A program made the translations under genes and the position numbers. From Bugulina stolonifera (lineage: Eukaryota > Bryozoa > Gymnolaemata > Cheilostomatida > Bugulidae), in contig OW285190.1 in assembly GCA_935421135.1 (NCBI GenBank), positions 6,830,501 to 6,894,500 on the forward strand: 64,000 nucleotides of DNA, read 5' to 3'. Each line of letters opens with the position of its first letter. Position 1 is the stretch's first letter. Of this stretch, positions 22,018 through 49,790 are shown piece by piece. Below the pieces are notes generated by a model that was not told the DNA's origin, made no database searches, and was given only the letters and a program-made list of their open reading frames with translations.

Positions 22018-23789
22018 GACATTCTGGTTACTCTACAACATATTAACAGTAGCTATCACCCTAGTAGCATGCACTGTATTACTAGCTATTCGCAAATCAT
22101 GTAAGATCTGGAATTAGAACAACTCTCTAAAATCAGTCAAATCAGAAGCCATATCCTTCTACTCTCAGACTAACAGTCATTTCATCGATACTTTGTCTTT
22201 TGCTACTCTAATAATTTTATTTGCTACATGCTTTCAATTCTATATTTATTGCTTTCAACTTAATTAGTTTGCCAGTTTTAAATTCAAGCTTCTGCTATAT
22301 ATTTTTTAGTATCTACCTTACTGCTAAATCGATTCATGCTAAAATTTGTACTTTTCACTATAATTACTTATTTTCTTGATAAAAGTCCGCTGGACTTGCT
22401 CTTCACCAGAATAAAAAATGGAAAATATAACTTTAACCATTAGAATGAAATTAGTGCTCTTGAGTAGAACACACTTAGAATCAAGGTCCAAAAAGCAAGA
22501 GAGGAGGGGTATTCCATATTATGAACAACAACCATGTACACCGCAAAAAAATTCCATAACAATCTTGTGAGGAATTTTTACTAGCCCTTATATTTAGCCA
22601 GGTAGAAGCAATCATTGTGTGAGTTATATCCCTGACCAGAAGCATACTTGTCCCTAAGATTAAGATTGCAGAGCTGTTGTTCTGAGAATTGAGCCAAGAG
22701 CAAGTAGAGTATCAAGTTGTGCGCTGAGCGGTGCACATAAAAGTAATTTTTCACACCACTGAGAGCAAGTACAAGTAGGAGTACAAGCACTGTTGTAATT
22801 GAAATTAAGATTACATATGTTGTGAAATGTATGTCATGTACTACAGCACTCAGTTTAGCTGTGGGCTTATTATAGCTCAGGTAAAAGCTCTAAATTGGTA
22901 TCTGACCAGAAAGACCTAAATACTAGGATGCCTCTTTGTATCCATGTCGAAATCTAATCTTGACTGTTAGAACTACTCATAGCAAGCACACATACAAGCA
23001 AGTACCAGCATTGGTAAGTAAATGTAAAAATCAAGTATTTTCAGTATACACCTGTAAGTATACTCAAGTACCAGTGCTAGCAAGTAAGTACAAGTAAGTG
23101 CCAAGTATTGTCAATATATGCCTGGAAGTATGCTTCAGTGTACCCAAGTACAACAGTTCTGTAAGATTGATAAATTAATTCACCAATGAGGACAGTACAT
23201 GCTTATATTTTATCGAATTTTCTTCAATGAAAAATCACTGATTGTTTACTTCGATGTACATGTAGGCCTATGTAGTATAATAAAGCATGCATTGGTGCTA
23301 CAAGACAGCTTATTACAGTATTAATATGACTGAATCCTAATAAAAATTGTAAGTGCTGCGTCTGCTGCAATATGAAGAAGGTAAATTTTCATCGCAAAAG
23401 CCCCGAGGAAATGGACAGCTAATTGCCAACACATACATGCACATGTACTTGCTAATAGAGAGAATCAAAAGGATGGAAATTCAGATCCAGCTGACAGTTT
23501 AAGGGCACAAACCGTACCCTGGAGATTCAGTTTCTAAGGGCAAAATAGAATCTTAGATATTACGTAAATCAAACATGTCTGCACTACATCTAGCAAGGCC
23601 CCCATTCTTCGTTGTGTGTTGTGCTGTTTTGCTGGGGATTCCCACAAGACTCGCCCCCTAGTGCCTGCTTGGTTGGCCGGTTTCGTCTCTCTCTCCCATT
23701 CTCTCTCTTGGTGCTCTGACCTGTATGCTATAGCTCAGGTAAAAGCTGCACTTCAACTACGCAGGTGGACACAACAATATCTGGGACTC
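22018..23789. other. Upstream region of the macro-RING-DTC gene
   Basis: Probably contains the 5' UTR and promoter of the minus-strand gene; no clear TATA box or conserved element is identified. At about 22970-23150 there are imperfect AAGTA-rich repeats. No exon is recognised. Confidence 0.35.
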
Positions 23790-24960
23790 CCTGAAGTATC
23801 TGACCTTAAGATACCTTAGGGTAGACATCACGTTAGACCACTAGAGCGGGTAGAAGAGACATGTCTCATTTGGGTATCAAAATTTTTGTTAGTTTTTGCT
23901 AGATATTTATGGTCAAATTAGAGTTTATAATACTATAGCGACCTCAGCACAGGTCCTGTGACAGCCCTGTTTATGGTGTCTGTATTGTTGGCAGTGAGTG
24001 GCAGAATCGTTTGTCTTCTCTCCCTTAAGATCTCGAATGGTTTGCAACAGGAAGCTGTTGTGGAATAAAGAACGGTTTGTGTGAAACGTGGCAGGCAGTC
24101 GAGAAGTTCTTCTATACTACTCCTACCCTTGATATTGGCGATGAACCTCCCCACTTGGTCCTGTAGCAACCCAATATCTAAGAGTTATTGTTTGTAGCTA
24201 GGATTCTAGGCAGAAGCTGCATACTTCAAATGAGTGAGACAAAGTGTTTTACAGGCCTGCAATTTAGCCTTCCTAGTGGGCCCAGAAATGCACCCTTTTG
24301 ATCATCACCAGTCGTTATTTTGTGACCATAAGTTTTCTCTGAATGTGTGTGGTAAATTTCATGTCAGCTGGTATTCTCATCCCCAGATATCAAACTTTAT
24401 TAACAGTGTCCAGTGACTGCCCATCAAGTGAATAGCTTAGAGCGATGCATTGATCGTTAAACAGGATAACTTTGCTCTTTTTCATGTTCAAGTCCATTCC
24501 TCATCTAATAGCCCAGCTGCTTAAGGTGTCCTCATGGCAGGTAACCTTTTGGTACATGAGTGTGTCATCAGCAAACAGTGCAACTTGACAGTTCACTTCT
24601 TTTGGGAGATCATGTATGAAAACAAGAAGCAAATACAGGGCTGAAGACTGAGCCCTGGAGCACATCAGAGGTGATTAGCAGTTTATCTGACTTTTTGTCA
24701 TTGATGATAATAACACATTGAGACCCTTTTAGAAGGAAGTTGTGTATCAATCACTTTGTGTATCCATCTAGTCTATCAATATTGGACAGCTTCCCCATGA
24801 GCAATGAGTAGAGCATGAGGTACTCTGTCAAAGACCTGCTTGGAATCAAGCGCAGTTGCATAAACACTGCAATATTTGTCTGTTGCGCAAAGAATGTCAT
24901 GTATCATATGGCGGCACAAAGCTGGTTAGAACAGCTATCCTGATGTTCCTTGATCTTATA
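23790..24960 (-). pseudogene. Degenerate non-LTR (LINE, CR1/Jockey-like) reverse transcriptase
   Basis: Read on the minus strand, fragments in shifting frames show reverse transcriptase landmarks. A segment with KQVFDRVPHALL lies near 24820-24860, VLQGSVxSPVF near 24640-24660, and the catalytic LFADDTLMYQ at about 24550-24580. Downstream a stretch with LLQDQVGRFI (about 24130-24169) resembles the post-RT region of such elements. Several stops and frameshifts interrupt it, so it is dead and 5' truncated. The family within the CR1/Jockey type is not resolved. Confidence 0.75.
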
Positions 24961-25139
24961 CTATACTTCACGGACTATTCAATAGAATAGGCCCTTTAAC
25001 ATCATGATCTGACTCAGATTGGTATCACACTATACTATTGTGTTGGCATAAGAAGCATTCGGATGAAGTATAAAATATCGCATGAATCACCGACTATCAC
25101 TGTGGCTGTCATAATCACTATGATAATGATTATGATAAT

Positions 25140-28100
25140 CAGTGCTTAAATTGTGGGGGGACGCCGTCCCCCGGCGTCCCTAATAAAAATTAGCCAGGGG
25201 GACGCTCTGCAATAACGTCCCCCCACTTCATAATCAGAAAGTTGTCTTCTCTCTTCGCCATTAAATATGCGCCTCCATAGTATCGTTCTATTGATACAAA
25301 GGTAGCTAACAAGCAACGGACCGTTTCAAGTTGGCTTCATATATGACTTTCTCGGTTCAAGTTTCTTAATTATTTTGTAGTTTCCTGAGTAATTGGTCAA
25401 CGATTTCTGAAGATGTTCATGTTGAAATCTTAATAATATTAGATTGATGTTGTTGAAATGCGTTCACGTGTATTCTGTTATTACAATAAAAAGCTTTAAT
25501 GGTTCTATAGCACAAATCATGTAGATTTAATAATTATCAGTGTTGGCTACGCAGTTGGATTTGAATGTTTTTCTGGCACCAAAACTCGAAGAGTCAGAGG
25601 TAAATACAAACTTAAACTAGTAGTGCAATGCTTTCAATTTGACATTATTTTTAGTATTTATAATTGTGATCATGATTACACCAGCTGGTAGCCTACTCTA
25701 CTGGCTATTCTTCATCCTTCACTTAGAGCAGACAGGCTGATAGTAACTATCTAACTATCATAGTTAGATAGATGTTACTGGATTGTAGCTAGGATATCTT
25801 GTCTTGGCTAAGTTCCTTGGTCCCAGGTTAGAAGTAAGGAGGAATTATCTTAGTTGCAAGTCTTTTTTGCTAGTTCTATGGTCTCAGCGGAGCTCCTGGA
25901 CAGTTCCGATTAGAAAGCTGTGCAGAAACTTGTTAGTATTACAGGCAACAGAATAGAAAGCATTAGCATGTTTGGTGTTAATATCAAGTGTGACTCTCAT
26001 TAAATCAAGTGTAGATATAGGATTTGAAAAAAAAGATTTATGCTCCAGGATAGTGTAGAAAATATAAATTGTATCACAATTTTCATTGTACAATTATTTT
26101 TACTAATTATTAAATTAAATAATATAATTTGCTAAGTAATCCAAATAATTCGATACATTTGTGATTATGATTAGACAAGTCTTCCAGTACAATTGGTGCT
26201 GGTAGCCTACTCTGCTGGCTATTCTTTGTCCTGGGCTTAGTTAGTGCAGACAGGCTGATAGCTAGGTATTACTGGATTGTAGCTAGGATACTTAATATAA
26301 ATTATATCATGGTTGTCATTGCACAATCATTTTGATTAATCATTGAGTGACATAATTTGCTAAGTAATCTAAATAATTTGATACCTAGTACTTTGTTAAA
26401 TTTATAGTACTAATAAATGATTATAATAATGCTATTTATTTTATTATTAATTATATATTTTATTACAGGCACGACCAAAGTGTTCAATTATTTTGAATGT
26501 CAACCAGGAACAAACATAGTAATTTTTCTGTGCACATAATAGGACACTGGTACTCACTGGCTGCTAAGCTAGAAAGTGTAATCATACGTATAATCAGCAT
26601 CAAACCAGAGAGCTTATATGTGATAACGCAACATCAATTAAGACAGCTAAAGGCAGAGATGTCTGCAAGTGTTCTTTTGGACACTCAAGTCGCCATGGCC
26701 AATTCTTAGTCACAAGTCCATTCATTTTTAATGACTAATCAATCTTTCAAGCTAGAAGTAAAATCTTTGCATGGCCCCAGAAGAGAAACCAAGTTTTTAT
26801 TAAATTATCTAGACCAACTGCAAGTCAAGTTAAATTCTTTCGTTATTTAGCTCAAGATTTTTGTAGAGTTATTTGAGCTACTATTTAAATTTTGTGAAAC
26901 TAAATGGTGTCAGAAGTTCAGACTTTAAAAGCAAAATGACACTGTTTTAGTGTGAAATAGGTCTATGTTCTGATTTTACTAATTTTGATTGTGGTTATCT
27001 CTATTCGTTGCACTTTACAGCTTCTCAAAGAAAACTGAGTTGAGAGTTCTTGTACAGAGCCATCGCAATTGAATTCCTCAGCGTTTGATCGCTACTGTAT
27101 ATTGTTGTGTCCTGAGCCGACACTCCCGATTGACTATAACTCTAACTAACTTAAAATAAACAGTCTCCTTATTGCATTATCTTGTCTTAACTCGTATGTA
27201 TTGCAGCGTGAATATATGTTTCCCCTTCGGGTTTCTTTTATTGTATACCTTTTGTTAACCTACATGCTATTGGCTGATGCTACATGCCTTGATCACTATA
27301 ATATTGACTATTTTCATTAGTCTGAAATGTAGCAGTGCTTGTAATCCGAGACCGTTTTGTATTTTCTGTAACTCGCACCCCTTATGGTCCGAGACCGACC
27401 TAATATACTTGTTAACTTTATGACCTTAGTTTAAAACTGATTTCATAATACAAGGTGCACAATTTTGCATTCTGACTTCAGTTGTATGTAGGCTGTTGCT
27501 CAATAAAGGGCTCTTACTATTTGAACTATACAGTCTCTTACTGTTTACTGCTAACAGTAGGGTATCAGGCACGCTCCCCTGGCCTTGAATCAACTCTGTG
27601 GCTTCAGCGTGGCATCTCTTCTGGTAAAGACAATATGACTTAACAATTAAAATTTTCTGGTGTCAGTGCATTAGCTATAGCCCAAAAAGTATCATGTTAT
27701 TCAAAAAATATACAATATTTTGTACCAAGTAGGCTAATGCCAGCAAAAGAAATTTTAAAAACCTCAGAGACTTGAAACATTTGGTGGCCGGGATTCCACC
27801 CTGCACCTGGGGTGCATTCCACTATATTGACTGGGAGCTTACCCACTTAATTTGTTTCTCTTCGATCACTGGTGATAGCTAATGATGCAAGTGTGAAGAA
27901 GATTTTACTAGTAACAAGTAGTACTGGTACTTTTTTGCTACTAGCAGTAATAAAAACCTTGTTACAGCTTGCTAACTAGCAAGTTCCTACTAATATGCCA
28001 CTACTGATCACTCACTCACAATAATAGTGGCACAATAATAACATCTTTTAGTAGCAATAGTAGCAGTACAAAGACTTATAGTGCTAGTGCTCACCACAAG

Positions 28101-28765
28101 TAGTTGCTCTTTACTACTACTGCTAATAGTATCAGTACACTCTACCTAGTATTGCTACTGCTTACTTCAACAACAAAACCAGTAGTAGTGGTAGTGTACA
28201 TATTCTTACTCCTCTATGCACACATCCATTCTTAGGGAAACTGGATGATTGTGACACCAGTGCTCAATCCATACATGAAACTGAGCTAGTAGTAGAGGCA
28301 TCATCAGGTAGCATTTACTATATGCTTTAAAGCTGGCAGCGTTCACATGGAGCTCAATATTAATGCAAACAAATATATTTCTATGGTATAATAAAAATTA
28401 AATCCAACTTCTAATCACCTAGAAGTAAGCCTGATGTTTCCTCCTTTGTGCAGCATCTTGTAAGTCCTGCATCTCCAATATCAGGGGTGTTTTCTTTCAG
28501 AAGGTATGAGTCAACGCTAAATTTTTATTATCTAATTTACAAGCAAAATCTCATCTGCAAAAACTGACGGCTCAATAGACAAATTCCTTGCAGAAAGACA
28601 TCATCAAAGCTCATCTCAAACTTTCCCAGAACATGTCTCTAGAAGCCTTTTTGCAAAATTTCCCGCTCGCGCGGGGCTAAGCGGGGATACCCACACCCCA
28701 CCTGCACCCCCTCCCACCCTCATCAGCTCAGTCCCCCCACTTCTTAATTTACAATTTAAGCACTG
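25140..28765. mobile_element. 3.6-kb hAT-like DNA transposon with 8-bp target duplication
   Basis: The 15-bp terminal inverted repeat CAGTGCTTAAATTGT is exact at 25140-25154 and, inverted, at 28751-28765. It is flanked on both sides by ATGATAAT (25132-25139 and 28766-28773), an exact 8-bp target duplication. The CAGTG start and 8-bp duplication are typical of the hAT superfamily. Subterminal G/C runs (GGGGGGAC, GTCCCCCCA) also mirror each other. No intact transposase is seen. Inside are two diverged direct copies of a roughly 110-bp segment (about 25680-25795 and 26190-26290) and imperfect AGT-rich low complexity at 27900-28210. It is therefore probably nonautonomous or decayed. Confidence 0.82.
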
Positions 28766-28773
28766 ATGATAAT

Positions 28774-29604
28774 TAAAAACCAAAAGTAAGCAACCACACC
28801 AATAGCCTAAAGCTGGTAAATAATAATGATAAGCAAGACCAGAGGCAAAATCCTGAACATAACAGTGAGGCTGTTTTACTGCAGAATTTCCCCAAATGTA
28901 TATAGTTTATAACAAGATTGAAACTAAGTCGACTTGGAAGCAAAATTTGCAGTTTCTAAACGTTTCTAAACCAATCGCAAAAAACTCTTTGCCCACAGCT
29001 AGTGCTCGCCACTGGGAATTCCCCAGTTGGGGGAGGCGCTGCGTCGTCAGTTTCGCTTTTCCAAAGTATAGTCACAAAAAACAACCCGTTATTTGCGTGA
29101 CCCATATATCTCTCGGCGAATTAAAATACGTTACTTTGCATATCTTCTATAAAGTTCCACGCTGGCCTAATAATCGATGAAGGGCACGCTTATGTTCTCT
29201 ATGTAAATATTTTGGGTGTGTCAGATTTATAACTTCCAATTTGCAATAATAAATAAAAATAATACAATTCTATTAAATTAAAAATAAATTTATAAAAAAA
29301 ATTATTTACTTAAAATAACACTAGAGATTGACAATAAATGTAAACTAGGTTTAGCTTTAGTTTTACCGGAAGTATCAAACTTAGCTTCTGGATGCAGTTG
29401 ATGAGCTTGGGGTGGGTGGTAATAATAGCCGCTCAAACCTTCTTTAGTTACTGAGCTATTGTTACTGCAGCTCAAAGTTGTAGTCCAATCCGATGGCGCT
29501 GTGTTTGAGACAAGTTTATTCCCTAACAAACAGAAGTTACGTTTAAAATTATTCACTTACAGGTCACCTCATAAGCAAATAGATGTATTAAATTTAGTGC
29601 GACT
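28774..29604. other. Upstream region of IGF2BP
   Basis: Short AT-rich spacer that should hold the IGF2BP promoter and 5' UTR. On the minus strand 29302-29556 is open with protein-like composition and possible splice signals (donor near 29563, acceptor near 29525), but it matches nothing I recognise. No TATA box could be assigned. Confidence 0.35.
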
Positions 29605-43788
<14,184 letters not shown>

Positions 43789-45142
43789 ATCAGTATAAAA
43801 CAGGCTTCATACTACTTGTACATATTGTACAGACAACTATCATATCTGTAGTACTTTGTAATTAGCACTCATTGGACCAGCCCTCTCCCTCATTTGATGG
43901 CTAGTAGAATAGACCAGCCATTGCTACTTTCTGACCTAGATAATCAATCAAACTCCTCCACTACCGGTGACTACCAACAGTTATGTTGTTTACAGTTGCT
44001 ATGTTGACCCTGGTTGCTATGTTGACCCTGGTTGCTGCGGTGACCCTGGTTGCTGCTGGGTAACTGTAACTAGTTATTTCAGTATTAGGTTCTCGTATTT
44101 GTCAGTTTGGTTGAACTACCATACACTTCAGTCTGTGATAGACCACACACTAGGGAGAGGGGGCTGATAGTAGCAGTGGTTGGTCTTGGTATCTACAAGG
44201 CCAGTAGGGATTTGCTGCCAAGTACTGTATGCTAGCCTTGTTTGTAGGGATTATGGTTCTTTATTTAGACACTCTACCTAGGCTTAGTCTAGGTAATTGA
44301 TATTAGAAAAAAGAAAGCTATTATATTATATTACTATTATTATTATTGCATTAAAAACTAATTATTGAGTAATGCTGAGGTGGGAAAAGCTGAGCCAGCA
44401 TCCTCATATCACTATATATTGCCTATTATATATATATAGAACATTTTTATAAACTGTTACTGTTTTCTGTTATTTAAAGTTTTTTGAGAAAAATTCTGGA
44501 AAACTGCAATACAGTTGCATGGCACTGCTTGAGAGGAAAGACCCTAGCACCAATTTATTCACCCCCCCCCCCACACCCTCCCCCTTTCTCTGGGATTCCT
44601 CTAAAGTCAAAGCCTCGCCAACAGAATGTAAAGTAAAAGTAAACAATGCCAGTGTTACGTGGTGACACAGTTTCACCCAAGTAGGGCAATCATTTCCCCC
44701 ACATTACAACCAATTTAATTCTAATTTATCTGAAAAGTTTTGATAATTCAAGTGTGATAATGAAATAAACGTTAATTTAATTTACTGTTCTGATTAATTT
44801 TATTATACCCATAGGTTATGCTACGTTGGCTGATGTTAAGTTATTCATAGGCAATAGCACTATTGACAATGAAATACATTGGTGAATAAGAATTATCCAT
44901 TAACTTATTATTATTTAGTTTGTGTTCTTTTCTCTTAATATTTTGAATTCATTTTTTCAAATCAATAGCAATGTATTATAATGTTATTACAGAATACCAT
45001 AATTGTACTGAACTAGAACAGTAACCATAGCAACCAATCACACTTCTCTGAGAAGTTAATATTACAAACACTTTGGTCATCAAATAGATAGTTATGTTGA
45101 TTTTTATGTCCCTGTTCTTTTCTCTCAATGCCATGTAATAAA
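43789..45142 (+). other. Probable IGF2BP 3' UTR with two poly(A) signals
   Basis: After the stop codon the sequence has no exon. AATAAA occurs at 44764-44769 and 45137-45142, suggesting alternative 3' ends. A 22-bp unit (TTGACCCTGGTTGCTATG) is repeated three times at about 43994-44055. A C-rich tract is at about 44562-44585. Confidence 0.5.
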
Positions 45143-46365
45143 GTTGTAAACATTGAATTATCTTGGTTCTTATTTTGTGTATTTCTTACATGTACATGTA
45201 TATTGGGGGCAAAATGTCAAGATTTACATTTAGTACGCTATTGCTCAAGCATACACTATCAAGACTTAAAGGAGAAATTCACAAATTGTGCCCTACTTTG
45301 AAGTTAGTTTTTGTACTGTTCTAAACAAGATATTCGAACAATTATTGTACAGTATACTAAATCAACATATGTTCTTTTATTAATAACAAAGGATTTGTAT
45401 TTTATGACCCTCCTTATGCCTCAATTAGTGAAATTAAAACTCCTTCTAAACGATTGAAAAGTTAGGAGTTATCTCCTTTTTGAGATTTCGCCATTCTATT
45501 TTGTGAGACTATGGTTTCCGGCGATCGACCATTCCTGGGGAGGTAACTTTATACTATTATCCGCATAACATAATGCTATGCTAATTATACATGTATTTGT
45601 TTTCCTTACTTTCATTTCAATTTCTTGACTGCAGTTGTCAGTGCAGTGCAATCACATAGACCTTAGCATCGTCTGCCAACAATGCAAATGCATTTATACC
45701 TGTACATGTATCAGTAATATAATATACATTTTATTATTATAAAACTTATGTGTGACAAATAAACATGCATGTACATGCTGAAGGTACCATATTGCACAAC
45801 ACACTGTATTTGTATAAACATTATATGTAATCACGAATTCTTTATTATATCTACATATACATGTATGTATAAAAGGTTTACACAATATCATTGGGAATAA
45901 TTTCTGACACTCTGCTACCCATGAAAAACATTGGTAATAGTATTATTAAAAGTACACATTAAAATATTATACTGCAGGTGGCTAGGCTCCTGTGGATTAT
46001 ATGATAGCTTTAACTGCTGAATCTATGGCAAAGCACTAATGATTACCATCATGTAGCACTTATGTGCTACTATGGTTTTATAACATAGCCAACAGTTTGT
46101 GCTAGAGAGTATTGAGCAGTCAGAGCAGAGGTGTACAAGTGGAGGAAGTTCCAGCAGAGTGCAGAGTGGACTGTGTTATGATCAAACTTCAACTTCACTG
46201 CCTGGGTTTCAACAGTTGAACACTTGCATAGTTGGTGAGGTAGAGGTCACTGGCAAGCCCTACAGTTATAGACTGACCTTGTTGACCATATTATGTTGAC
46301 AGCTAACATAATGGCTGATAGCAAATGGTTGCAAGATTCAGGCCATGGAGGTCAATAATTGTTTA
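45143..46365. other. Noncoding spacer
   Basis: AT-rich with TACATGTA palindromes; no exon is recognised. A TTAA-flanked motif at 45266-45290 mirrors one at 49185-49206 and may be a transposon end. Confidence 0.35.
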
Positions 46366-46508
46366 GATGCAGAAGTGGAGAAATTTGAGATAACCTCTGT
46401 TTTTCAGTAAAACTTAAACAGAAATCGCTTTTTCTAGATTTATTCCCCTTCTCCAAAACCCCAACTAAGGAGTAAGGAGGTCTATATAGCTTTCACCACT
46501 ACTGCACC
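46366..46508. mobile_element. TA-flanked MITE, copy A
   Basis: Inverted termini GATGCAGAAGTGGAGAAATTT and ...ACTACTGCACC, flanked by TA (46364-46365, 46509-46510). Same family as the copies at 49460 and 55009. TA duplication and the structure fit a Tc1/mariner-type nonautonomous element. Confidence 0.75.
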
Positions 46509-47149
46509 TACATGCAAAAGCAATGGACAAATATTTAACCTCAAGGAGACTGCCGGCAAGGATACCAGACCAACTGCAATGGTGAATGAGGTTTCTTCCT
46601 AAAGTTGTTCCTGTTGAACTGGATAGTTTACCCTCCATCGGTGTCTCTTGCGATATTCCAAGGCTATAACATTTTGTCTAGAACATCTTACCAGAATCTA
46701 TCTGCAACCAAGAAATGACTGTCTCGTGAATTACTTTCATTTGCACATAGATCTGCCTACACACACAGTCTTTATGTGTAACAATGAATAATTCATGTAA
46801 GTGTAATTACTATAATAACCAAATTCAAAATTATTAGATACTCTGAAGGAGTATCAGATTCTAAATCTTCTTTGCCGATAAAGCATCAATGTTTAAGATA
46901 CAGGATTCCGAGTAGATACTCATACAACTACCTACCTGAAGAGCTATATGGATATGAAACTGCATTCTCTTGAAAGCATCGGCTAGTGCATGGTAAAACT
47001 CATTAGTGCTTCAGTACTACAAACTCATAGAATAAAGTAAGAGAGCATATCAGCATCTGGTGGCCCAACTGCAGCAGACACTGCAACATCCTACAACACA
47101 AGTCAACAAGCTGTATGTGTTAGTATCAGCTCAACATTGATAGTATGCC

Positions 47150-47520
47150 CACTATCGTCAGTATTAGTCGTCGCAGCAGCAGTTTACTAGCAAAATAAAA
47201 GAACCATTTGTGGTGTTAGCTGTAGTTCGTATTAGCAGTAGGAGTAGTTACTTATAGTAGTAGTTAGCAGTAAGTTAAAGTGACAGCAGTGTAGTAGCAG
47301 TAATATGGTGATTTCAGTAGTTAGTTATGGTTGCATTAGTAGTAATCATGCAAGTAGTTAAAATCAGCAGTAGTAATAGTAGTAGTTGGTTACAATAATA
47401 GTTAGTCGTAGAAAAGTGGTAAGTTGTCGCAGTAGTACCAGAGGGTCCAGTAGTAGCTACAGTATCAATAGAATCAACAGAAGTTGAATTATCAATAGTA
47501 ATAGTAGTAGTTAGATATAG
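47150..47520. repeat. Imperfect AGT/TAG trinucleotide low-complexity tract
   Basis: Degenerate AGTAGT/GCAGTA-type repeats over about 370 bp, noncoding. A similar tract lies at 27900-28210. Confidence 0.7.
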
Positions 47521-47974
47521 TAGTCACAAAGACACCACAGTGTAGGCCCAATATTCTTAGTCACATAGGCCTATGCCATTATAGAGAATAGTTAAGAGTA
47601 TCAATAGGGTTTGTCACAGTCACTGAGGCTAAAGTAAATTTCTTAATGGTCAGCATTGTGGAACAGATTCATAATATTGCACAAACATACATAGGATACT
47701 AGTTTTTTTCCAGAGATGTTTGCAAGTTTTATTTTAGAAACGAGTCTTTTAATAGGCCATAAAATGTTGCTTGAATTAACTGAGTCTGGCATCTCTGTTT
47801 TTTTCTTTCAGTCATTGGGCTTACTTACTGCTTATTTTAATTTTATTTATCTGAATGCACGCCATGAAATGAAAATTAGCAAGATTAAAATAAAATTAAA
47901 ATAGGCAGTAAAGAAAGAAATAGAACACCAGGAAAGTATGGAGGTGAAGTGATGTACTGCAATCCAATACAATG

Positions 47975-48136
47975 GGAAAAAGACAGTTCCAAACTAAACC
48001 TCTCCGTGACAGTTCGAACCCCTAACCCCACCCATAAATTTTCCTTTTTAATATTAATTTTTTCATTTGAGTTGTATTCTAATAAATGTAATCTACACAG
48101 TTGAGAAACGTCCTGCTGGAACTGTCTTTTTTTGGA
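47975..48136. mobile_element. MITE family 2, copy 1
   Basis: Termini AAAAAGACAGTTCC and GGAACTGTCTTTTTTT are inverted repeats of each other. A GTTCGAACCCCTAACCCC stretch inside is shared (inverted) with the element at 58973-59254. Confidence 0.65.
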
Positions 48137-48426
48137 AATGTTGCTTTACCATTTCCAACTAACAGCTTTCATCATTTATATTTAGCCTGTTTTGGTAAAA
48201 GCAACACACTAAATAAATTGAATGATATATTATTATATTGATTTGCATTGCCTTCAATTGATTGTTTGACTTTTAATCATCAATTTACAGCGGCAAGTAA
48301 GCAGTAACTGGTGATTCATTTGTCTTGTGTCTAGTCAACAGCAATCTGATGCCAAAGAAATAAAAGTGATTTTATTGCAGCTTGAGTTCATGTTATATTT
48401 CCCACGAAAACTTACTGAAAGTCACT

Positions 48427-48581
48427 GGTAGCTGAATCTGACTGAGAGTCACTGCTAGCTCCGTATCTGACTGAGAGTCACTGCAAGCTCCGAATCTGAC
48501 TGAGAGTCACTACTAGCTCCGAATCTGACTGAGAGTCACTGCTAGCTCCGAATCTGACTGAGAGTCACTGCTAGCTCCGCT
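48427..48581. repeat. 29-bp tandem repeat
   Basis: Five copies of CTGACTGAGAGTCACTGCTA plus GCTCCGAAT, with few substitutions. Noncoding context. Confidence 0.92.
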
Positions 48582-49352
48582 GAACTACCAATGAAACCCA
48601 TGGTAGAACAGTTATTAATTAATTACGTGCAGAAGTAAATAAAAACAAACATAATTGATAATAAATAATTATTTTAAACAAATTGAAACTAGCGTTTTTT
48701 ATAGTTCAGTGAAACTGCAGTGACTGTCAGTCAGAGTCGGTGGGAAATAATCTAGTAGGATTAGAAAAGAATGAACAAATACTTATTATAATATAACTTG
48801 ATTTGATTTCTTACCGACGGATAAATATGCATTGTAGAATATGCCGTGAGCTATATTAGTCAGTATAAAAAACAAGCAAGTGTAAGTAGCAGAAAACTTT
48901 GGAAATTACTAAAAAAACACAAGTGGCTGTCGCAAACCAGTAAACTGTGAATGCGCAAACTTACCGGAAACAGCATGGCTATAGCAATATAGTGGTTTTA
49001 ACGGGGCATATATTAATCACCTCGCATATCGGTGTAAGTCTGCAGATCTTAGACTACCAACAAGGATGCGCCCATGACCAATCGGATAAACCGATTTTTT
49101 GGATAAAAACGCGGATTTTGGTATTTGTGGAAATGACGTCTGGAACCGCCAGATTTCGAACTATCACTTTAGAATCACTTCAAAATTTGTGATTTTCCCC
49201 TTTAATAGATAGTTGGTGTGGTAGACACTTGGTATCTGCCAGACCAACTAGGCTAGACAGTCGGTGACATGTTGTTCAAATTCAAATCTTTAGGTGTCAC
49301 CAAAAACTAAACTTTTTATGAAGTTATCTAGATCAGTTACACTTGTATAGTG

Positions 49353-49790
49353 TCTTGCGGCATAATGTCTTGTCACTGACCAACTTGCTCAAGAATTTCC
49401 CAGCCCACTTCCGTCACAGAGTCAGGAACACACCTGCTTGGGCGAAAATCAAAAAGTTAGGTGCAGAAGTGGAGAAATTTGAGATAGCCTTTGTTCTTCG
49501 CCAAAACTGAAGCAGGAGAAGTTGTCTTCTCTATATTTTGCTGGTTGACCGCCCTTACCCCAAACCACAAACAAGGAACTAAGACTATCTAAATTTCTCC
49601 ACTACTGCACCTAATTGAAATCAAAGTCCCTATTTTCGTGTAAGACACCTGGGTGCTACGCTAGGGATGGTTTTCTTTGCACAAGCAAAATCCCAGTTTG
49701 ACAGCCTTTTCGGCCAAGCAGCCATAGCCATATTGAAATTTTTATTTGCAGCTCAGGTCAGTCTAAGAGGTTGTGAAGACACTAATAGTC
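49353..49790. mobile_element. Decayed repeat related to 31719-31986, split by a MITE
   Basis: Shares interior blocks with the element in IGF2BP intron 1, such as GTCACAGAGTC and GCTAGGGATGGTTTTC, and ends in a GTGAAGACACT similar to its TIR. A 152-bp MITE (49460-49611) has inserted into it, so this copy is older than the MITE. Confidence 0.6.
49460..49611. mobile_element. TA-flanked MITE, copy B
   Basis: GGTGCAGAAGTGGAGAAATT at the left is mirrored by AAATTTCTCCACTACTGCACC at the right, flanked by TA on both sides (49458-49459, 49612-49613). Clear nested insertion in an older repeat. Confidence 0.85.

Noticed and set aside
27105..27550. Possible solo copia LTR (TGTTGTGTCC...CTAACA followed by a GGTATCAGG primer-site-like motif) inside the hAT element
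   Set aside because: No target duplication matches on the two sides, and no second LTR or internal coding sequence is present.
29302..29556. Minus-strand open frame diverging from IGF2BP with possible splice signals
   Set aside because: No recognisable homology, no ATG start and an AT-rich ending. Kept only as a remark in the upstream region.
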